Shown piece by piece: positions 26,348-37,647 of a stretch of DNA of 64,000 nt (positions are counted from its first letter, which is position 1; each line of letters opens with the position of its first letter). The translations under genes and the position numbers were made by a program. Origin of the DNA: Gracilibacillus caseinilyticus (GTDB taxonomy: Bacteria > Bacillota > Bacilli > Bacillales > Amphibacillaceae); contig NZ_CP095072.1 in NCBI RefSeq assembly GCF_022919115.1, forward strand, positions 1,922,001-1,986,000. The letters run 5' to 3'. The notes under the pieces were generated by a model. The model was not told the DNA's origin and did not search any database. It worked only from the letters and a program-made list of their open reading frames with translations.

Positions 26348-27175
26348 ATGGGATTATGGTTCACAGAGAAACAAACCGAAAACTTCGGTATTACAGCAAA
26401 AATTAAACAAACCTATCATTCAGAACAAACTGATTTTCAGAAATTAGATATGGTAGAGACAGCAGAATGGGGCAACATGCTATTGTTAGATGACATGGTG
26501 ATGACCACTGAGAAAGATGAATTCGTTTATCATGAAATGGTGGCACATGTACCGTTATTTACCCACCCTAATCCTAAAGATGTATTAGTAGTAGGTGGCG
26601 GAGACGGTGGTGTAATCCGTGAAATATTGAAGCATCCATCCGTTCAGAAAGCAGTATTGGTCGATATTGATGGAAAAGTCATCGAATATTCGAAGCAATA
26701 CTTGCCTTCTATCGCTGGAAAATTAGAGGATCCTCGCGTAGAAGTAAGGGTAGCAGACGGATTTATGCATATTGCTGAAAGTGAAAAAGCGTATGATGTG
26801 ATCATGGTTGATTCTACCGAACCGGTGGGACCAGCCGTTAATCTTTTTTCAAAAGGATTCTATGCAGGGATTTCCAACGCATTAAAAGATGACGGTATTT
26901 TTGTCGCGCAAACAGATAATCCGTGGTTTAAAGCAGATTTAATTAAGCAAGTATTCCACGATGTACAAGAGATCTTCCAGGTAACACGTTTATATACAGC
27001 GAATATTCCAACGTATCCAAGTGGTTTATGGACCTTTACATTAGGCAGTAAAATGCATGACCCGCTGAAGGTAAAAGAGGAGCGTTTTTTTGACTTGGAT
27101 ACAAAATATTACACAAAAAATATTCACCATGCAGCCTTTGTATTACCTAAATTTGTTGAGGATTTAACGGAATAG
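26348..27175 (+). CDS. speE: Spermidine synthase
   Basis: SpeE transfers an aminopropyl group from decarboxylated S-adenosylmethionine to putrescine. The 275-residue protein has the N-terminal beta-hairpin domain ([19 protein letters not shown]) and a Rossmann methyltransferase-like fold. GGGDGG lies at residues 83-88, [11 protein letters not shown] binds the cofactor, and [11 protein letters not shown] carries the catalytic Asp and gatekeeping loop. The ATG at 26348 follows AAAGGAG; the ATG at 26321 has none. It forms an operon with speB, 14 bases downstream. Confidence 0.96.
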   Translation: MGLWFTEKQTENFGITAKIKQTYHSEQTDFQKLDMVETAEWGNMLLLDDMVMTTEKDEFVYHEMVAHVPLFTHPNPKDVLVVGGGDGGVIREILKHPSVQKAVLVDIDGKVIEYSKQYLPSIAGKLEDPRVEVRVADGFMHIAESEKAYDVIMVDSTEPVGPAVNLFSKGFYAGISNALKDDGIFVAQTDNPWFKADLIKQVFHDVQEIFQVTRLYTANIPTYPSGLWTFTLGSKMHDPLKVKEERFFDLDTKYYTKNIHHAAFVLPKFVEDLTE

Positions 27176-27189
27176 AGGAGATGAAAGCT

Positions 27190-28071
27190 ATGCGTTTTGA
27201 TGAAGCTTATTCTGGGAAAGTATTTATCATGTCACGTCCGACCTATGAAGATGCCGATGCGATTCTGTACGGAATGCCGATGGATTGGACGGTCAGCTTT
27301 CGCCCGGGCTCCCGCTTTGGTCCGAACCGTATTCGTGAAGCCTCATTAGGATTAGAAGAATACAGTCCTTATTTAGATCGTCACCTGGAAGAAGCAGCTT
27401 ACTTTGATGCAGGGGACATTCCGTTACCATTCGGAAATGCGCAGCGAAGTTTAGATATGATCCAGGATTACATCGAGCAGATTCTAGCAAAAGGAAAGTT
27501 CCCGCTTGGACTAGGTGGCGAACATTTAGTCAGCTGGCCGATCATTCAGGCGATTTATCATCAGTATCCCGATCTTGCGGTCATACATATTGACGCGCAT
27601 GCCGATTTGCGTGAAGAATACGAAGGTGAAGCCTTATCCCATTCGACACCAATTCGAAAAGTATGTGAAAAAATCGGACCGAAAAACGTTTATTCTTTTG
27701 GAATCCGTTCAGGTGACCGCGACGAATTCCGTTATGCGAAAGAAAGCGGCATGCATATGTCCACATTTGAAGTGGCGGCTCCGTTAAAAGAGATCTTGCC
27801 AAGCTTAGCTGGAAGACCGGTTTATGTCACAATTGATATTGACGTGTTAGATCCTGCATTTGCTCCTGGAACAGGAACCGCAGAAGCTGGCGGTATTTCA
27901 TCGAAAGAGCTGCTTGAAGCAATTCACCTGATTGCACGTTCGGATCTTCAGGTCGTTGGTGCAGATCTTGTCGAAGTAGCGCCGAACTATGATCCGGCTG
28001 AACAAACAGCCATTGCGGCGAGTAAGTTCGTACGTGAAATGCTGCTTGGCTGGGTGAAACCGTCCAAATAG
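27190..28071 (+). CDS. speB: Agmatinase
   Basis: SpeB hydrolyses agmatine to putrescine and urea, supplying the substrate of SpeE. The 293-residue ureohydrolase has the dimanganese ligands in GLGGEHLVSW (His), VIHIDAHADLRE (Asp-x-His-x-Asp) and VTIDIDVLDPAFAPGTGT (Asp-x-Asp). The start MRFDEAYSGKVF at 27190 follows GAGGAGATG and matches B. subtilis SpeB; the ATG at 27181 overlaps the ribosome-binding site. It is the second gene of the speEB operon. Confidence 0.96.
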   Translation: MRFDEAYSGKVFIMSRPTYEDADAILYGMPMDWTVSFRPGSRFGPNRIREASLGLEEYSPYLDRHLEEAAYFDAGDIPLPFGNAQRSLDMIQDYIEQILAKGKFPLGLGGEHLVSWPIIQAIYHQYPDLAVIHIDAHADLREEYEGEALSHSTPIRKVCEKIGPKNVYSFGIRSGDRDEFRYAKESGMHMSTFEVAAPLKEILPSLAGRPVYVTIDIDVLDPAFAPGTGTAEAGGISSKELLEAIHLIARSDLQVVGADLVEVAPNYDPAEQTAIAASKFVREMLLGWVKPSK

Positions 28072-28148
28072 CACAGATTAGATGTAAGTTTGTTTGTAAA
28101 TATGATAAAATATGATACGAGTTTATGAAAATTTTAGGGGTTTTTCAC

Positions 28149-29186
28149 ATGAGAAAAAATCAATTTATGAATGAGTTTTTGACTAGAGAGACAGAGATGC
28201 CACTGCATGTCGTTCATCAACAGTTAAAAGGTCATCCACATGAATTGCAGGATATGAAGGAGATTTGTTTAATAACAAAGAATGAAGCCAATCTTTGCAC
28301 AGCTATGGAATATTTATACGATAACGGATTAATAGCAGAATTAAAAGAGCTTATCGATAAAACAAAACATGCGGAAAGTGAACAGCTTCGAAAAACATCA
28401 CGAATCTATCAGATCATGTACAACCGCAAAAAGTTAAAAGCAAAACAATTAAAGCCAGACGATCCGGTGTATTGCATTAAATATGTCAATCGGATCAGAC
28501 TAAAAGACACTGACTATCGGTTACTTATTTTACGCGATCTTGTCCAGATCTATTGCTATTTCGATATTCATCAGTATGGCAAGATCGGCACGTTTAATGA
28601 AAAGATAAAACAGAACTTAGCACATATAAAAGACCCATTGCAATATCAATTATTTAAATCAAGACTGGATGAAACGTTGTTTGTTTTTCATTGGAAGCGA
28701 AATGAGATGATCCTATCTCGCAAGTACGGTTATCGTTTATTAACTGAAACGAACAACATACGTAAAAAAATCGATATTCATAATATATTGGCACAAGGTT
28801 ATTTATTTGAAAGCTATGAACAGGCGATGAACCATATTTGCGTTGCAATTGAAATTGCGGAACAATTAGGTGTCGAACGAGCTATCTATGGTTTGAAGAA
28901 CTACACACTGGCATTTATTGCTGCTTATTACAAACAAACAGAAGGCATTTCCAGTCAGGATATGGCAGAACGGGCCCATATCGCGCTAGCGGAGAATGAC
29001 ATAGATACCTGTGTCCGTATTTTAGAAGACTTTGAAACGTTATCGCCATTTCAGCAATATTATTTAGGACTGGCTAAACAGGATAAACATTTATTGCGTA
29101 CTTCCTACCAACGATTTATTGAAGAACGCGATGATTATTTTTACGCAAAATTACCACTAGAAGCGTTAAACACGCTTGATGAATAA
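28149..29186 (+). CDS. AimR-like TPR protein (RRNPP family), N-terminally short
   Basis: The 345-residue product is all-helical with degenerate TPR repeats. It lines up with the phage arbitrium receptor AimR along its length: ELQDMKEICLITKNEANLC, AMEYLYDNGLIAELKELI, and a C-terminus with QQYYLGLAKQDKHLL and FYAKLPLEALNTL. AimR proteins are about 380 residues and begin with a DNA-binding helix-turn-helix; here the N-terminus (MRKNQFMNEFLTRETEMP) seems 35-40 residues shorter and lacks an obvious HTH. No AimP-like peptide gene follows, since ywiB starts 16 bases on. No phage genes are near. The function is unknown; peptide binding is inference. Confidence 0.75.
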   Translation: MRKNQFMNEFLTRETEMPLHVVHQQLKGHPHELQDMKEICLITKNEANLCTAMEYLYDNGLIAELKELIDKTKHAESEQLRKTSRIYQIMYNRKKLKAKQLKPDDPVYCIKYVNRIRLKDTDYRLLILRDLVQIYCYFDIHQYGKIGTFNEKIKQNLAHIKDPLQYQLFKSRLDETLFVFHWKRNEMILSRKYGYRLLTETNNIRKKIDIHNILAQGYLFESYEQAMNHICVAIEIAEQLGVERAIYGLKNYTLAFIAAYYKQTEGISSQDMAERAHIALAENDIDTCVRILEDFETLSPFQQYYLGLAKQDKHLLRTSYQRFIEERDDYFYAKLPLEALNTLDE

Positions 29187-29202
29187 AAGGAAGCATGATA
29201 AT

Positions 29203-29631
29203 GTGAATAAATCACAAGTTGCCATCAAAATGACGATGGAAATATTCGATACTGGTCAGAAGGATGTCACGGTAGTAGAGGAAACCGGTCTATTTTTTGA
29301 AAATGAGGGAAAGACGGTTTTGAAATTCAGTGAATTAAATGAGAACAAGGAGCAAACCAACTCATTGATCACGATTCATCCGGATAAAGTCAGCGTCAAA
29401 CGATCTGGCGCTGTAACCATGCTGCAGCAGTTCCAACGAAAGCAAAAGACGGAAAATGTCTACCGTCATCAATTCGGCACGATTCATATGGAAACTGAAA
29501 CAGATCAGATTCTCTATCACCCCCCTGAAGCACAAAAATCAGGGAAGCTATTTATCAGCTATCAAACAAGTTTGAATGGTGAGCCGCCAAGACGGCATCG
29601 TTTGACCATTACCATGAAAAAAGAAAACTAA
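29203..29631 (+). CDS. ywiB: DUF1934 family protein YwiB
   Basis: This 142-residue calycin-like beta-barrel protein is conserved upstream of argS in Bacillus. Recognisable segments are [14 protein letters not shown], then [12 protein letters not shown] and [19 protein letters not shown]. The GTG at 29203 follows AAAAGGAAG and gives the same length as B. subtilis YwiB; in-frame TTG 29176 and ATG 29179 lie inside the preceding gene and lack a ribosome-binding site. The function is unknown. It is 13 bases from argS and likely co-transcribed with it. Confidence 0.86.
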   Translation: MNKSQVAIKMTMEIFDTGQKDVTVVEETGLFFENEGKTVLKFSELNENKEQTNSLITIHPDKVSVKRSGAVTMLQQFQRKQKTENVYRHQFGTIHMETETDQILYHPPEAQKSGKLFISYQTSLNGEPPRRHRLTITMKKEN

Positions 29632-29644
29632 TGGAGGTTATCGC

Positions 29645-31312
29645 ATGAACGTGATGCAGGAAATGCAGGAAAATTTAAAAGCAGAAATAAAACGTGCAGT
29701 CTTAGCCGCGGAATTAGCATCAGAAGCAGAAATTCCGGATGTCATATTAGAGCAGCCAAAAGACAAATCGCACGGAGATTACGCAACCAATATTGCGATG
29801 CAATTAGCGAAAGTGGCGAAGAAAGCACCACGCCAGATTGCGGATGATATTGTCGGACAATTAGATCATTCCAAAGCAGCAATTAAAAGTGTGGACATCG
29901 CCGGACCGGGATTCATTAACTTTTTTATCGACAACAGCTATTTGACAAAACTGATTCCTGCGATTTTGGATCAGCAGGAAACGTACGGTGCTTCAAATAC
30001 AGGGAAGGGCGAACGCATTCAGGTAGAGTTTGTATCGGCGAATCCTACTGGTGACCTTCACTTAGGGCATGCTCGTGGTGCCTCTGTTGGTGATGCATTG
30101 TGTAATGTACTAAATAAAGCTGGTTATGAAGTACAGCGTGAATATTATATTAATGATGCTGGAAATCAGATCAACAATCTTGCTTTATCGGTTCAGGCAC
30201 GTTACATGCAAGCGCTAGGTAAGGACTTTCCAATGCCGGAGGATGGCTATCATGGTGCAGACATTATTGGTATTGGTGAGACCCTTGCAAAAGAATACGG
30301 TGAATCGATTTTAGATAAATCTGAGCAAGACCAATTTGCTTTTTACCGTTCTTACGGTCTGAAGTTCGAACTAGATAAATTGGCAAAAGATTTAGGACAG
30401 TTCCGTGTGAATTTTGACAATTGGTTCTCGGAGACTTCGTTATATGAAGAAGAAAAAATTGTGCCTGCCATTGAACTTTTAAAAGAAAAAGGCTTTATTT
30501 ACGAACAAGACGGTGCAACATGGTTCCGCACGACGGATTTTGAGGATGATAAAGATCGTGTATTAGTAAAACAGGACGGTTCCTACACCTATTTATCACC
30601 TGATATTGCTTATCATAAAAACAAACTGGATCGCGGCTTTGACAAATTAATTAATATTTGGGGAGCGGACCACCACGGCTATATTCCGCGTATGCGTGCT
30701 GCAATTCAGGCATTGGGCTATGATGCAGATACATTAGAAGTGGAAATCATCCAGATGGTGAACCTGTTTGAGAATGGGGAAAAGGTAAAAATGAGTAAGC
30801 GTACAGGGAAGGCTGTCACGCTGCGTGAATTGATGGAGGAAGTAGGCATTGATGCGATGCGTTATTTCTTCGTTATGCGTTCTGCTGATTCTCATCTTGA
30901 TTTCGATATGGATCTGGCGAAATCACAATCGAATGACAACCCGGTTTACTATGTTCAATACGCCCATGCGCGTATTTGTACGATGCTGAAACAGGCGCAG
31001 GATAAAGGGATTGACTTTGCTGGCTATGACAGCAGTCTGCTTCAATCGGAAAAAGCGGAAGACTTAATGAAGAAATTGGGCGAATTCACCCAAGTCGTTG
31101 CGGATGCGGCTGAAAACCGCACGCCACACCGCATTACCCAATATATCTTCGACTTAGCCGCTAACCTGCACAGCTTCTACAATGCAGAAAAAGTTATCAA
31201 CGAAGACGACGTAGAAGCAACCAAATCAAAGCTGGCATTAATGGAAGCAGTCCGTATCACGCTATCAAACGGAATGAACTTAATCGGTGTACATGCACCA
31301 GAAAGCATGTAA
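29645..31312 (+). CDS. argS: Arginine--tRNA ligase
   Basis: ArgRS is a class I synthetase of 555 residues, normal for Bacillus. The N-terminal Add-1 domain leads into [18 protein letters not shown] (HIGH motif, near residues 130-147). [14 protein letters not shown] (KMSK-like, near 382) and the DALR anticodon-binding domain ([10 protein letters not shown] to the C-terminus) follow. AATGGAGG precedes the ATG. It is preceded by ywiB and closed by the terminator at 31317. No T-box is visible. Confidence 0.97.
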   Translation: MNVMQEMQENLKAEIKRAVLAAELASEAEIPDVILEQPKDKSHGDYATNIAMQLAKVAKKAPRQIADDIVGQLDHSKAAIKSVDIAGPGFINFFIDNSYLTKLIPAILDQQETYGASNTGKGERIQVEFVSANPTGDLHLGHARGASVGDALCNVLNKAGYEVQREYYINDAGNQINNLALSVQARYMQALGKDFPMPEDGYHGADIIGIGETLAKEYGESILDKSEQDQFAFYRSYGLKFELDKLAKDLGQFRVNFDNWFSETSLYEEEKIVPAIELLKEKGFIYEQDGATWFRTTDFEDDKDRVLVKQDGSYTYLSPDIAYHKNKLDRGFDKLINIWGADHHGYIPRMRAAIQALGYDADTLEVEIIQMVNLFENGEKVKMSKRTGKAVTLRELMEEVGIDAMRYFFVMRSADSHLDFDMDLAKSQSNDNPVYYVQYAHARICTMLKQAQDKGIDFAGYDSSLLQSEKAEDLMKKLGEFTQVVADAAENRTPHRITQYIFDLAANLHSFYNAEKVINEDDVEATKSKLALMEAVRITLSNGMNLIGVHAPESM

Positions 31313-31316
31313 ATAA

Positions 31317-31347
31317 TAAAAGCTGCGGGGTCATTCGCAGCTTTTTC
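31317..31347 (+). terminator. Terminator of argS
   Basis: AAAAGCTGCG / CGCAGCTTTTT with an 8-base loop lies immediately after the stop codon. Confidence 0.92.
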
Positions 31348-31380
31348 TTATGTTCAAGAAATACTGAGTGATTTCTCAGT

Positions 31381-31945
31381 TGAGCACAAACACATGAAGA
31401 AGAAGCAAGTTCAAACGAAAAAGGATCTCAATTGAGCGCAAACGCATGAAGAAGGAGTAAGTTCAAGCGAAAGCGGATCTCAATTGAGCGCAAACGCATG
31501 AAGAAGGAGCAGGTTCAAGCGAAAGCGGATCTCAATTGAGTACAAACGCATGAAGAAGGAGTAAGTTCAAACGAAAGTGGATTTCAATTGAGTACAAACG
31601 CATGAAGAAGAAGCAAGTTCAAACGAAAGTGGATCTCAAATTGAGCAAAACGCATGAAGAAGGAGTAAGTTCAAACGGAAGCGGATCTCAATTGAGCGCA
31701 AACGCATGGAGAAGGAGCAGGTTCAAGCGAAAGCGGATTACGATTGAGCAAAACGCATGAAGAAGGAGTAAGTTCAAACGGAAGCGGATCTCAATTGAGC
31801 GCAAACGCATGAAGAAGGAGTAAGTTCAAACGGAAAAGGATCTCAATTGAGCGCAAACGCATGAAGAAGGAGTAAGTTCAAACGGAAGCGGATCTCAATT
31901 GAGTACAAACAAATGAAGAAGGAGTATGTTCAAAGGGAAGGCAAA
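31381..31945. repeat. Tandem array of eleven 51-53 bp units
   Basis: Units start at about 31381, 31433, 31485, 31537, 31589, 31642, 31693, 31745, 31796, 31848 and 31900. The consensus opens TGAGCGCAAACGCATGAAGA, continues AGGAGTAAGTTCAAACG, and ends GAAGCGGATCTCAAT. Each junction forms the palindrome CTCAATTGAG. Variation between units is mostly A/G transitions. The 52-bp period and recurrent in-frame TGA rule out coding on the plus strand. Confidence 0.92.
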
Positions 31946-31994
31946 CGCCTAAGTTGACATAGGTTTAAAGGAAAGAAACACTTAATTTTGAAAA

Positions 31995-32700
31995 ATTTAA
32001 AGTGCTTCAGCCAACCACATTCTGCGGAGCACAGTTGAAGCTAGGCTACTACTTTTAGCTACTTCTTTACTGTCTTGCACCGAGGAAGCTCACTTCGAAG
32101 CGATACCTGTAGACACAGAAACAGACAAAGTAGATCTTCAGCACTTGCACGTCCCGCGGGAATCTACGTTGGTCACTAAAAAATATAGTATGGAAATTGT
32201 TGTTCTCCACTTAGATAGCTAAAAATTCCAATAAGTAGGTCTGACCCACCATTTATATGTTATTTTTTATGAAATTTTGGATTTAATTTCCTTACTGTGA
32301 AATCTTATGGACTTTTCAGTGACCAAGAGTCTAAGTAGTTGGCCTGTGCTAGGATAACTATAGGTACTCTACCATAGCGCATCCCTCATTAGCCATTTAA
32401 TGAATAACGCACCACTGCTTTTTACTGTTCCATACGTTGTAACACTTCCTTAAGTGTAGGAAAAATGCGGAGATTTCCGTGGAATCAGCGCGAGCTGAAG
32501 ATCCACTTAATCTGTACACTGTACCAGCGTCTGCTAGAATCGTCGCTTCGTAGTATGCTTCCTCGGCACAATGCAGCAAAGAAGTACTTCAAAGTAGAAG
32601 CCTAGTTGAAGCCGTGCCCAACAGGACACCGAGCATATTTTTACGCATAATTACCATTTGTTTTATTTAACATAATTTGTGTTATAGGTAGTTATATGTT
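31995..32700. repeat. Composite inverted-repeat element, copy B
   Basis: The forward half (about 32005-32180) has CAGCCAACCACATTCTGCGG, TTGAAGCTAGGCTACTACTT, CACCGAGGAAGCTCACTTCG, GTAGATCTTCAGC and GTCCCGCGGGAATCTACG. The reverse half (about 32400-32640) has the same blocks inverted: GTGGAATCAGCGCGAGCTGA, CTTCCTCGGCACAATGCAGC, TTGAAGCCGTGCCCAACAGG. The spacer GTTGGCCTGTGCTAGGATAA near 32340 is shared with copy A. The tail ATAATTTGTGTTATAGGTAG ends near 32690. Confidence 0.85.
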
Positions 32701-32751
32701 AGGCCGCTTTTCTGAAAATAGCACTACATGCGAAATCTCAAAAGAATCCTG

Positions 32752-33915
32752 CTACAGCAACTTCCGTATTGGTACAACCACCAAGGCCAGCAGCTTTAAA
32801 TACATCGGCTGGTGTTTGATCCAGTGCTCGCTCATTTTCTTGCTGGATCCGACGTCGACGTCAAAGGCTGTCCGCATTTTATCGTAGATCGGGTGTTTGT
32901 TTGATGCGATAATGTTGATCTCCTGGTTCACCTGTACACTTCTGCGATCAAAATTAGCTGTGCCGAAATCACACATCTTTTCATCAAAAAATAACACTTT
33001 TCCGTGAAAGAATCCATTCGTATACAGATAGATGGATGCGCCAGCGCGCTGCATTTTATCCAGATAGGGAAGTGCAGCCGCCTTTGTCAATATATGATCT
33101 GCCTTATCAGGAAAAAGAATCGTTATCTTCACGCCACGCTTCAGCGCATGATGGAGGGCCTGTGCCATCCTTTTCGTCGGAATAAAATAAGGCGAGCCAA
33201 TTTCAATCGATTCGCTGCTTTCTTTAATAAAACGAACAATTTCTTTTTCCAGGACATTTCCTTCTGTTGACAGAATTTGCAGATCACCATCATGCGCTAT
33301 TTTCTGATCGATTTTCTCTCCCCAATCGATGGCAAAACATTGTTGGAAAATCTTTGAAATATCGCCCTCCAACCGTAAATGATAATCCCGCCAATTGCCT
33401 AATTCGATATTCTTTCCAAGGTAATCATCGCCAAGGTTAAACCCCCCGATGTAACTAACCTGTTCATCGATAATCATCAGCTTCCGATGATTCCGCTGCT
33501 GGATATGATAGAAAAAAGGAATACGTGGCTTATTCGTTTTAAGAAATGGGAATTTGTTTGCGAGCCATTTCGAACGAAAAGCAATACTTCCTGCCCAATC
33601 CGCCATAAAGCGTACTCGTATCCCTTCTGCTTGCTTACCTGCAAGCAGCGAATACAATTGATTACTGATCCGGTCATTACGGATAATAAAAAATTGAATA
33701 TCGATCGAATGGCGGGCATTTTCGATATCCACAAGCATCGCCTCGAATAATGTATCACCTGTCGTGTATACATCTACCTTATCTGCTCGAGAGCGGATAT
33801 GCTGGCTTTTGTTATGAATAGAAACGAGATAATTTCCTACAAGAAAATCAACCCACATCAATAAGAGCATAATTGCAATCAGAATAATCCAGAACATTGT
33901 TATTCCCCATTTCAT
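32752..33915 (-). CDS. ywjE: Cardiolipin synthase, phospholipase D family (ClsB/YwjE-like)
   Basis: The 387-residue membrane-anchored enzyme condenses two phosphatidylglycerols to cardiolipin. It has an N-terminal hydrophobic segment (about residues 5-28) and two HKD motifs: HRKLMIIDEQVSYIGGFNLG near residue 143 and HGKVLFFDEKMCDFGTANFD near 302. It is shorter than the two-TM ClsA (about 480 residues). AGAAGG precedes the ATG at 33915. The location beside rpoE/pyrG matches ywjE in B. subtilis. Confidence 0.88.
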   Translation of the reverse strand: MKWGITMFWIILIAIMLLLMWVDFLVGNYLVSIHNKSQHIRSRADKVDVYTTGDTLFEAMLVDIENARHSIDIQFFIIRNDRISNQLYSLLAGKQAEGIRVRFMADWAGSIAFRSKWLANKFPFLKTNKPRIPFFYHIQQRNHRKLMIIDEQVSYIGGFNLGDDYLGKNIELGNWRDYHLRLEGDISKIFQQCFAIDWGEKIDQKIAHDGDLQILSTEGNVLEKEIVRFIKESSESIEIGSPYFIPTKRMAQALHHALKRGVKITILFPDKADHILTKAAALPYLDKMQRAGASIYLYTNGFFHGKVLFFDEKMCDFGTANFDRRSVQVNQEINIIASNKHPIYDKMRTAFDVDVGSSKKMSEHWIKHQPMYLKLLALVVVPIRKLL

Positions 33916-34038
33916 CAGGATACCTTCTCTTTACTTTGCCCTAATTACCGAGAAAACATGAGTAACTTAATGGATGCGTTTTTTAAAATAATACGTTAAC
34001 ATATAAAAGGAATAGATAATATTAAATGAGGTGTAAAC

Positions 34039-34626
34039 GTGCAGAAATTAGTATTTTTCGTTGGTGTAGCAGGAACAGGAAAAACAACTGTAGCAGAGAA
34101 AGCCACAGAGCAGATCCCGTGTGCTTTTCTTGATCGTGATACAGTAGGCGGACGCTTTGTGGAACGATTTTTGGAAATGAATGATTTAGACCCGAATGAT
34201 CGTGATTCCTCTTTTTATAAAGAAAATCTTCGTGATTTAGAATACGATACAACAAAAGATATATGTATTGAAAATTTACGTGTTGGACAAAATGTTTTTA
34301 TGATTTCTCCATTTACAGCAGAACTTAAGAATAAGAAATGGTTGGAAGATGTCATTGCAGCAAGTGGTAAATCGAAGGAAGATATCGATGTGAAAGTTGT
34401 TGTCGTAACCTTGGCAGACATTGAACAGCAACGCAAGCGAATTGAAGAACGTGGTACGGTTCGTGATTCCTGGAAGCTGGACAATTGGGGTGATTACGAA
34501 ACAAGAGTGGACTTTGTGCCAACGATTAATTGGGACATTCCAGAGGATCACATCGAGATTTTTGATAATTCTGGAGACTTAACAGAAGATAAAGTGACAA
34601 AATTAGTCGGATTTATTAACAAATAG
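34039..34626 (+). CDS. P-loop AAA-type ATPase/kinase-like protein
   Basis: This 195-residue P-loop NTPase has Walker A FFVGVAGTGKTTVAEKA at residues 6-22 and an acidic segment AFLDRDTVGG typical of zeta-toxin/nucleoside-kinase-like folds. A lid-like RKRIEERGTVRDSWKLDNW follows. It resembles small kinases acting on nucleotides, sugars or tRNA ends; the substrate is unknown. GTG start, with GAGGTG seven bases upstream. It is a single gene between ywjE and rpoE. Confidence 0.8.
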   Translation: MQKLVFFVGVAGTGKTTVAEKATEQIPCAFLDRDTVGGRFVERFLEMNDLDPNDRDSSFYKENLRDLEYDTTKDICIENLRVGQNVFMISPFTAELKNKKWLEDVIAASGKSKEDIDVKVVVVTLADIEQQRKRIEERGTVRDSWKLDNWGDYETRVDFVPTINWDIPEDHIEIFDNSGDLTEDKVTKLVGFINK

Positions 34627-34641
34627 TTGCCTGTTATATTG

Positions 34642-34670
34642 TTGCAATTCAATTAACAAAGCCATATAAT
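34642..34670 (+). promoter_or_regulatory. Sigma-A promoter of rpoE
   Basis: TTGCAA (34642-34647), a 17-base spacer, TATAAT (34665-34670), about 70 bases before the rpoE GTG. Confidence 0.75.
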
Positions 34671-34738
34671 ATGATGGTAGAACTTAACTAGTCAGTCAGT
34701 GGCTTTACATATAGATTTGATAAAGGGGTGCTAGAAAC

Positions 34739-35293
34739 GTGAGTTTAAAGGACTTAACAAAAGAACGTGCAGAAGAATTGGCAATGATTGATATTGCAAC
34801 ATTGATATTAGAAGAAGAAAATAAAGCATTGAATTTCCGTGAGGTTTTTGACCGTGTGGCGAAGATCAAAGGATTAACAGAAGCACAGATGGATATGTCA
34901 ATCTCACAATTTTATACGGATTTAAATATAGATGGACGTTTTATGACTAAGGGCTCGAACCTTTGGGGCTTAAAGAGATGGTATCCAGTCGAAGAAATTG
35001 ACGAAGATATTACACCAGTTCCGAAGAAGAAGAAAAAGAAAAAGGCAGCCAAGAAGAAGAAGAAGAAAGCACCAGTGGAAGAATTGGATGAAACAGAGGA
35101 TTTGGATGAATCCATTGACCAAACAAAGGATAATGATATCGTAGGCTTCGATGATGAAGACCTGGATGCCGTGGAAGATCTTTCAGCTGATGACGATGAC
35201 TTCGATTTTGATGATGATGAAGATCTGGACGATGATATCGATGAAGATTTTGATGATGATGAGGAAGACGACGAAGAAGAGAGCAGTAAATAA
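34739..35293 (+). CDS. rpoE: RNA polymerase subunit delta
   Basis: The delta subunit of Gram-positive RNA polymerase reduces non-specific binding and speeds core recycling. The 184-residue protein has an N-terminal HARE-HTH domain (about residues 1-90, SLKDLTKERAEELAMIDIAT through NLWGLKRWYPVEE). A lysine-rich segment (KKKKKKAAKKKKKKA) and an extremely acidic Asp/Glu tail (about residues 117-184) follow. GTG start with AAAGGGGTG upstream. Confidence 0.97.
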   Translation: MSLKDLTKERAEELAMIDIATLILEEENKALNFREVFDRVAKIKGLTEAQMDMSISQFYTDLNIDGRFMTKGSNLWGLKRWYPVEEIDEDITPVPKKKKKKKAAKKKKKKAPVEELDETEDLDESIDQTKDNDIVGFDDEDLDAVEDLSADDDDFDFDDDEDLDDDIDEDFDDDEEDDEEESSK

Positions 35294-35313
35294 AAAATAG
35301 TTCTAATAGATGC

Positions 35314-35352
35314 TTGACTTTCGATAAGCTTCTGAGTAAAATTTTTATTGGG
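35314..35352 (+). promoter_or_regulatory. pyrG promoter with GGGC start site
   Basis: TTGACT (35314-35319), a 17-base spacer, TAAAAT (35337-35342), then seven bases to GGGC at 35350-35353. Transcription starting with GGGC is the hallmark of CTP-sensitive reiterative pyrG initiation in Bacillus. Confidence 0.85.
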
Positions 35353-35376
35353 CTCTATAATTTAATGGAATGTACA

Positions 35377-35411
35377 GCGTTCCCCTGCTTAAGGGGAGCG
35401 CTTTTTATTTT
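35377..35411 (+). terminator. pyrG leader attenuator terminator
   Basis: GCGTTCCCCT / AGGGGAGCGC with a 5-base loop (GCTTA) is followed by a T-run, about 28 bases after the predicted start site. The C/U-rich left arm (TTCCCCT) is the segment that a poly-G 5' extension would pair with to give antitermination. Confidence 0.88.
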
Positions 35412-35491
35412 TTATTACCATGAACGACTTTATTTAACAATAGTTAGTATGAAAGAAATGATTCATACTAAGCAACAAATAGAACATTTAA

Positions 35492-37108
<1,617 letters not shown>

Positions 37109-37114
37109 TTTGAA

Positions 37115-37142
37115 AGACAGGAGAGCATTCTCCTGTTTTTCT
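37115..37142 (+). terminator. Terminator of pyrG
   Basis: ACAGGAGA / TCTCCTGT with a 4-base loop and a T-run starts shortly after the stop codon. Confidence 0.9.
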
Positions 37143-37194
37143 TTATTTGCGTGGGATAAGGCTGCTCATAGCGTTAAGCTCATTTTGAAACGTT

Positions 37195-37440
37195 TCATGT
37201 GCGGCGATATCGCTCCGGCCAATCACTTCGCGTCCTGTGAGGCACGGCTGATGCTAGGCTACTACACCAAATTATTTCTCTGCTGCCTCGACACAAGGCA
37301 GCGAAGAAGCATGTTCAAGTAGTAGTCTAGTTGAGACAGATCCCACAGGACGAGAAGCATATATGCTAAGCAAATAAAACATATTAAATTTACCACTTTG
37401 TTATACAATTCAATTTTATATAATCTGTATTATCAAGAGA
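37195..37440. repeat. Composite inverted-repeat element, copy C (partial)
   Basis: Recognisable blocks are CGGCCAATCACTTCGCGTCC, TGAGGCACGGCTGATGCTAG, GCTACTACACC, CTCGACACAAGGCAGCGAAG, CCCACAGGACGAGAAGC and the tail TATAATCTGTATTATCAAG. It is shorter than copies A, B and D and lacks the GATCTTCAGC half. The rest of the pyrG-spo0F gap shows no other clear feature. Confidence 0.75.
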
Positions 37441-37647
37441 GTTTGTTCAAGCGTTTTTCCCAATTTTTATTCCAAACATCTATTTTTTGTAAATAAATTA
37501 TGTATTTACTACGAATTTTGCAGGATTTTCTCACTTCATATCGAACTATTAAGTAAAAGGGCTTATAATATGCTGTATCATTTTCCATAAACCAGTGATT
37601 CATATTATTTATATAGAGATAAAACGTAATAAAGGAGCTGGCAAAAT

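Noticed and set aside
31381..31945. CRISPR array
   Set aside because: Repeat units are contiguous 52-bp tandems without unique spacers, and there are no cas genes.
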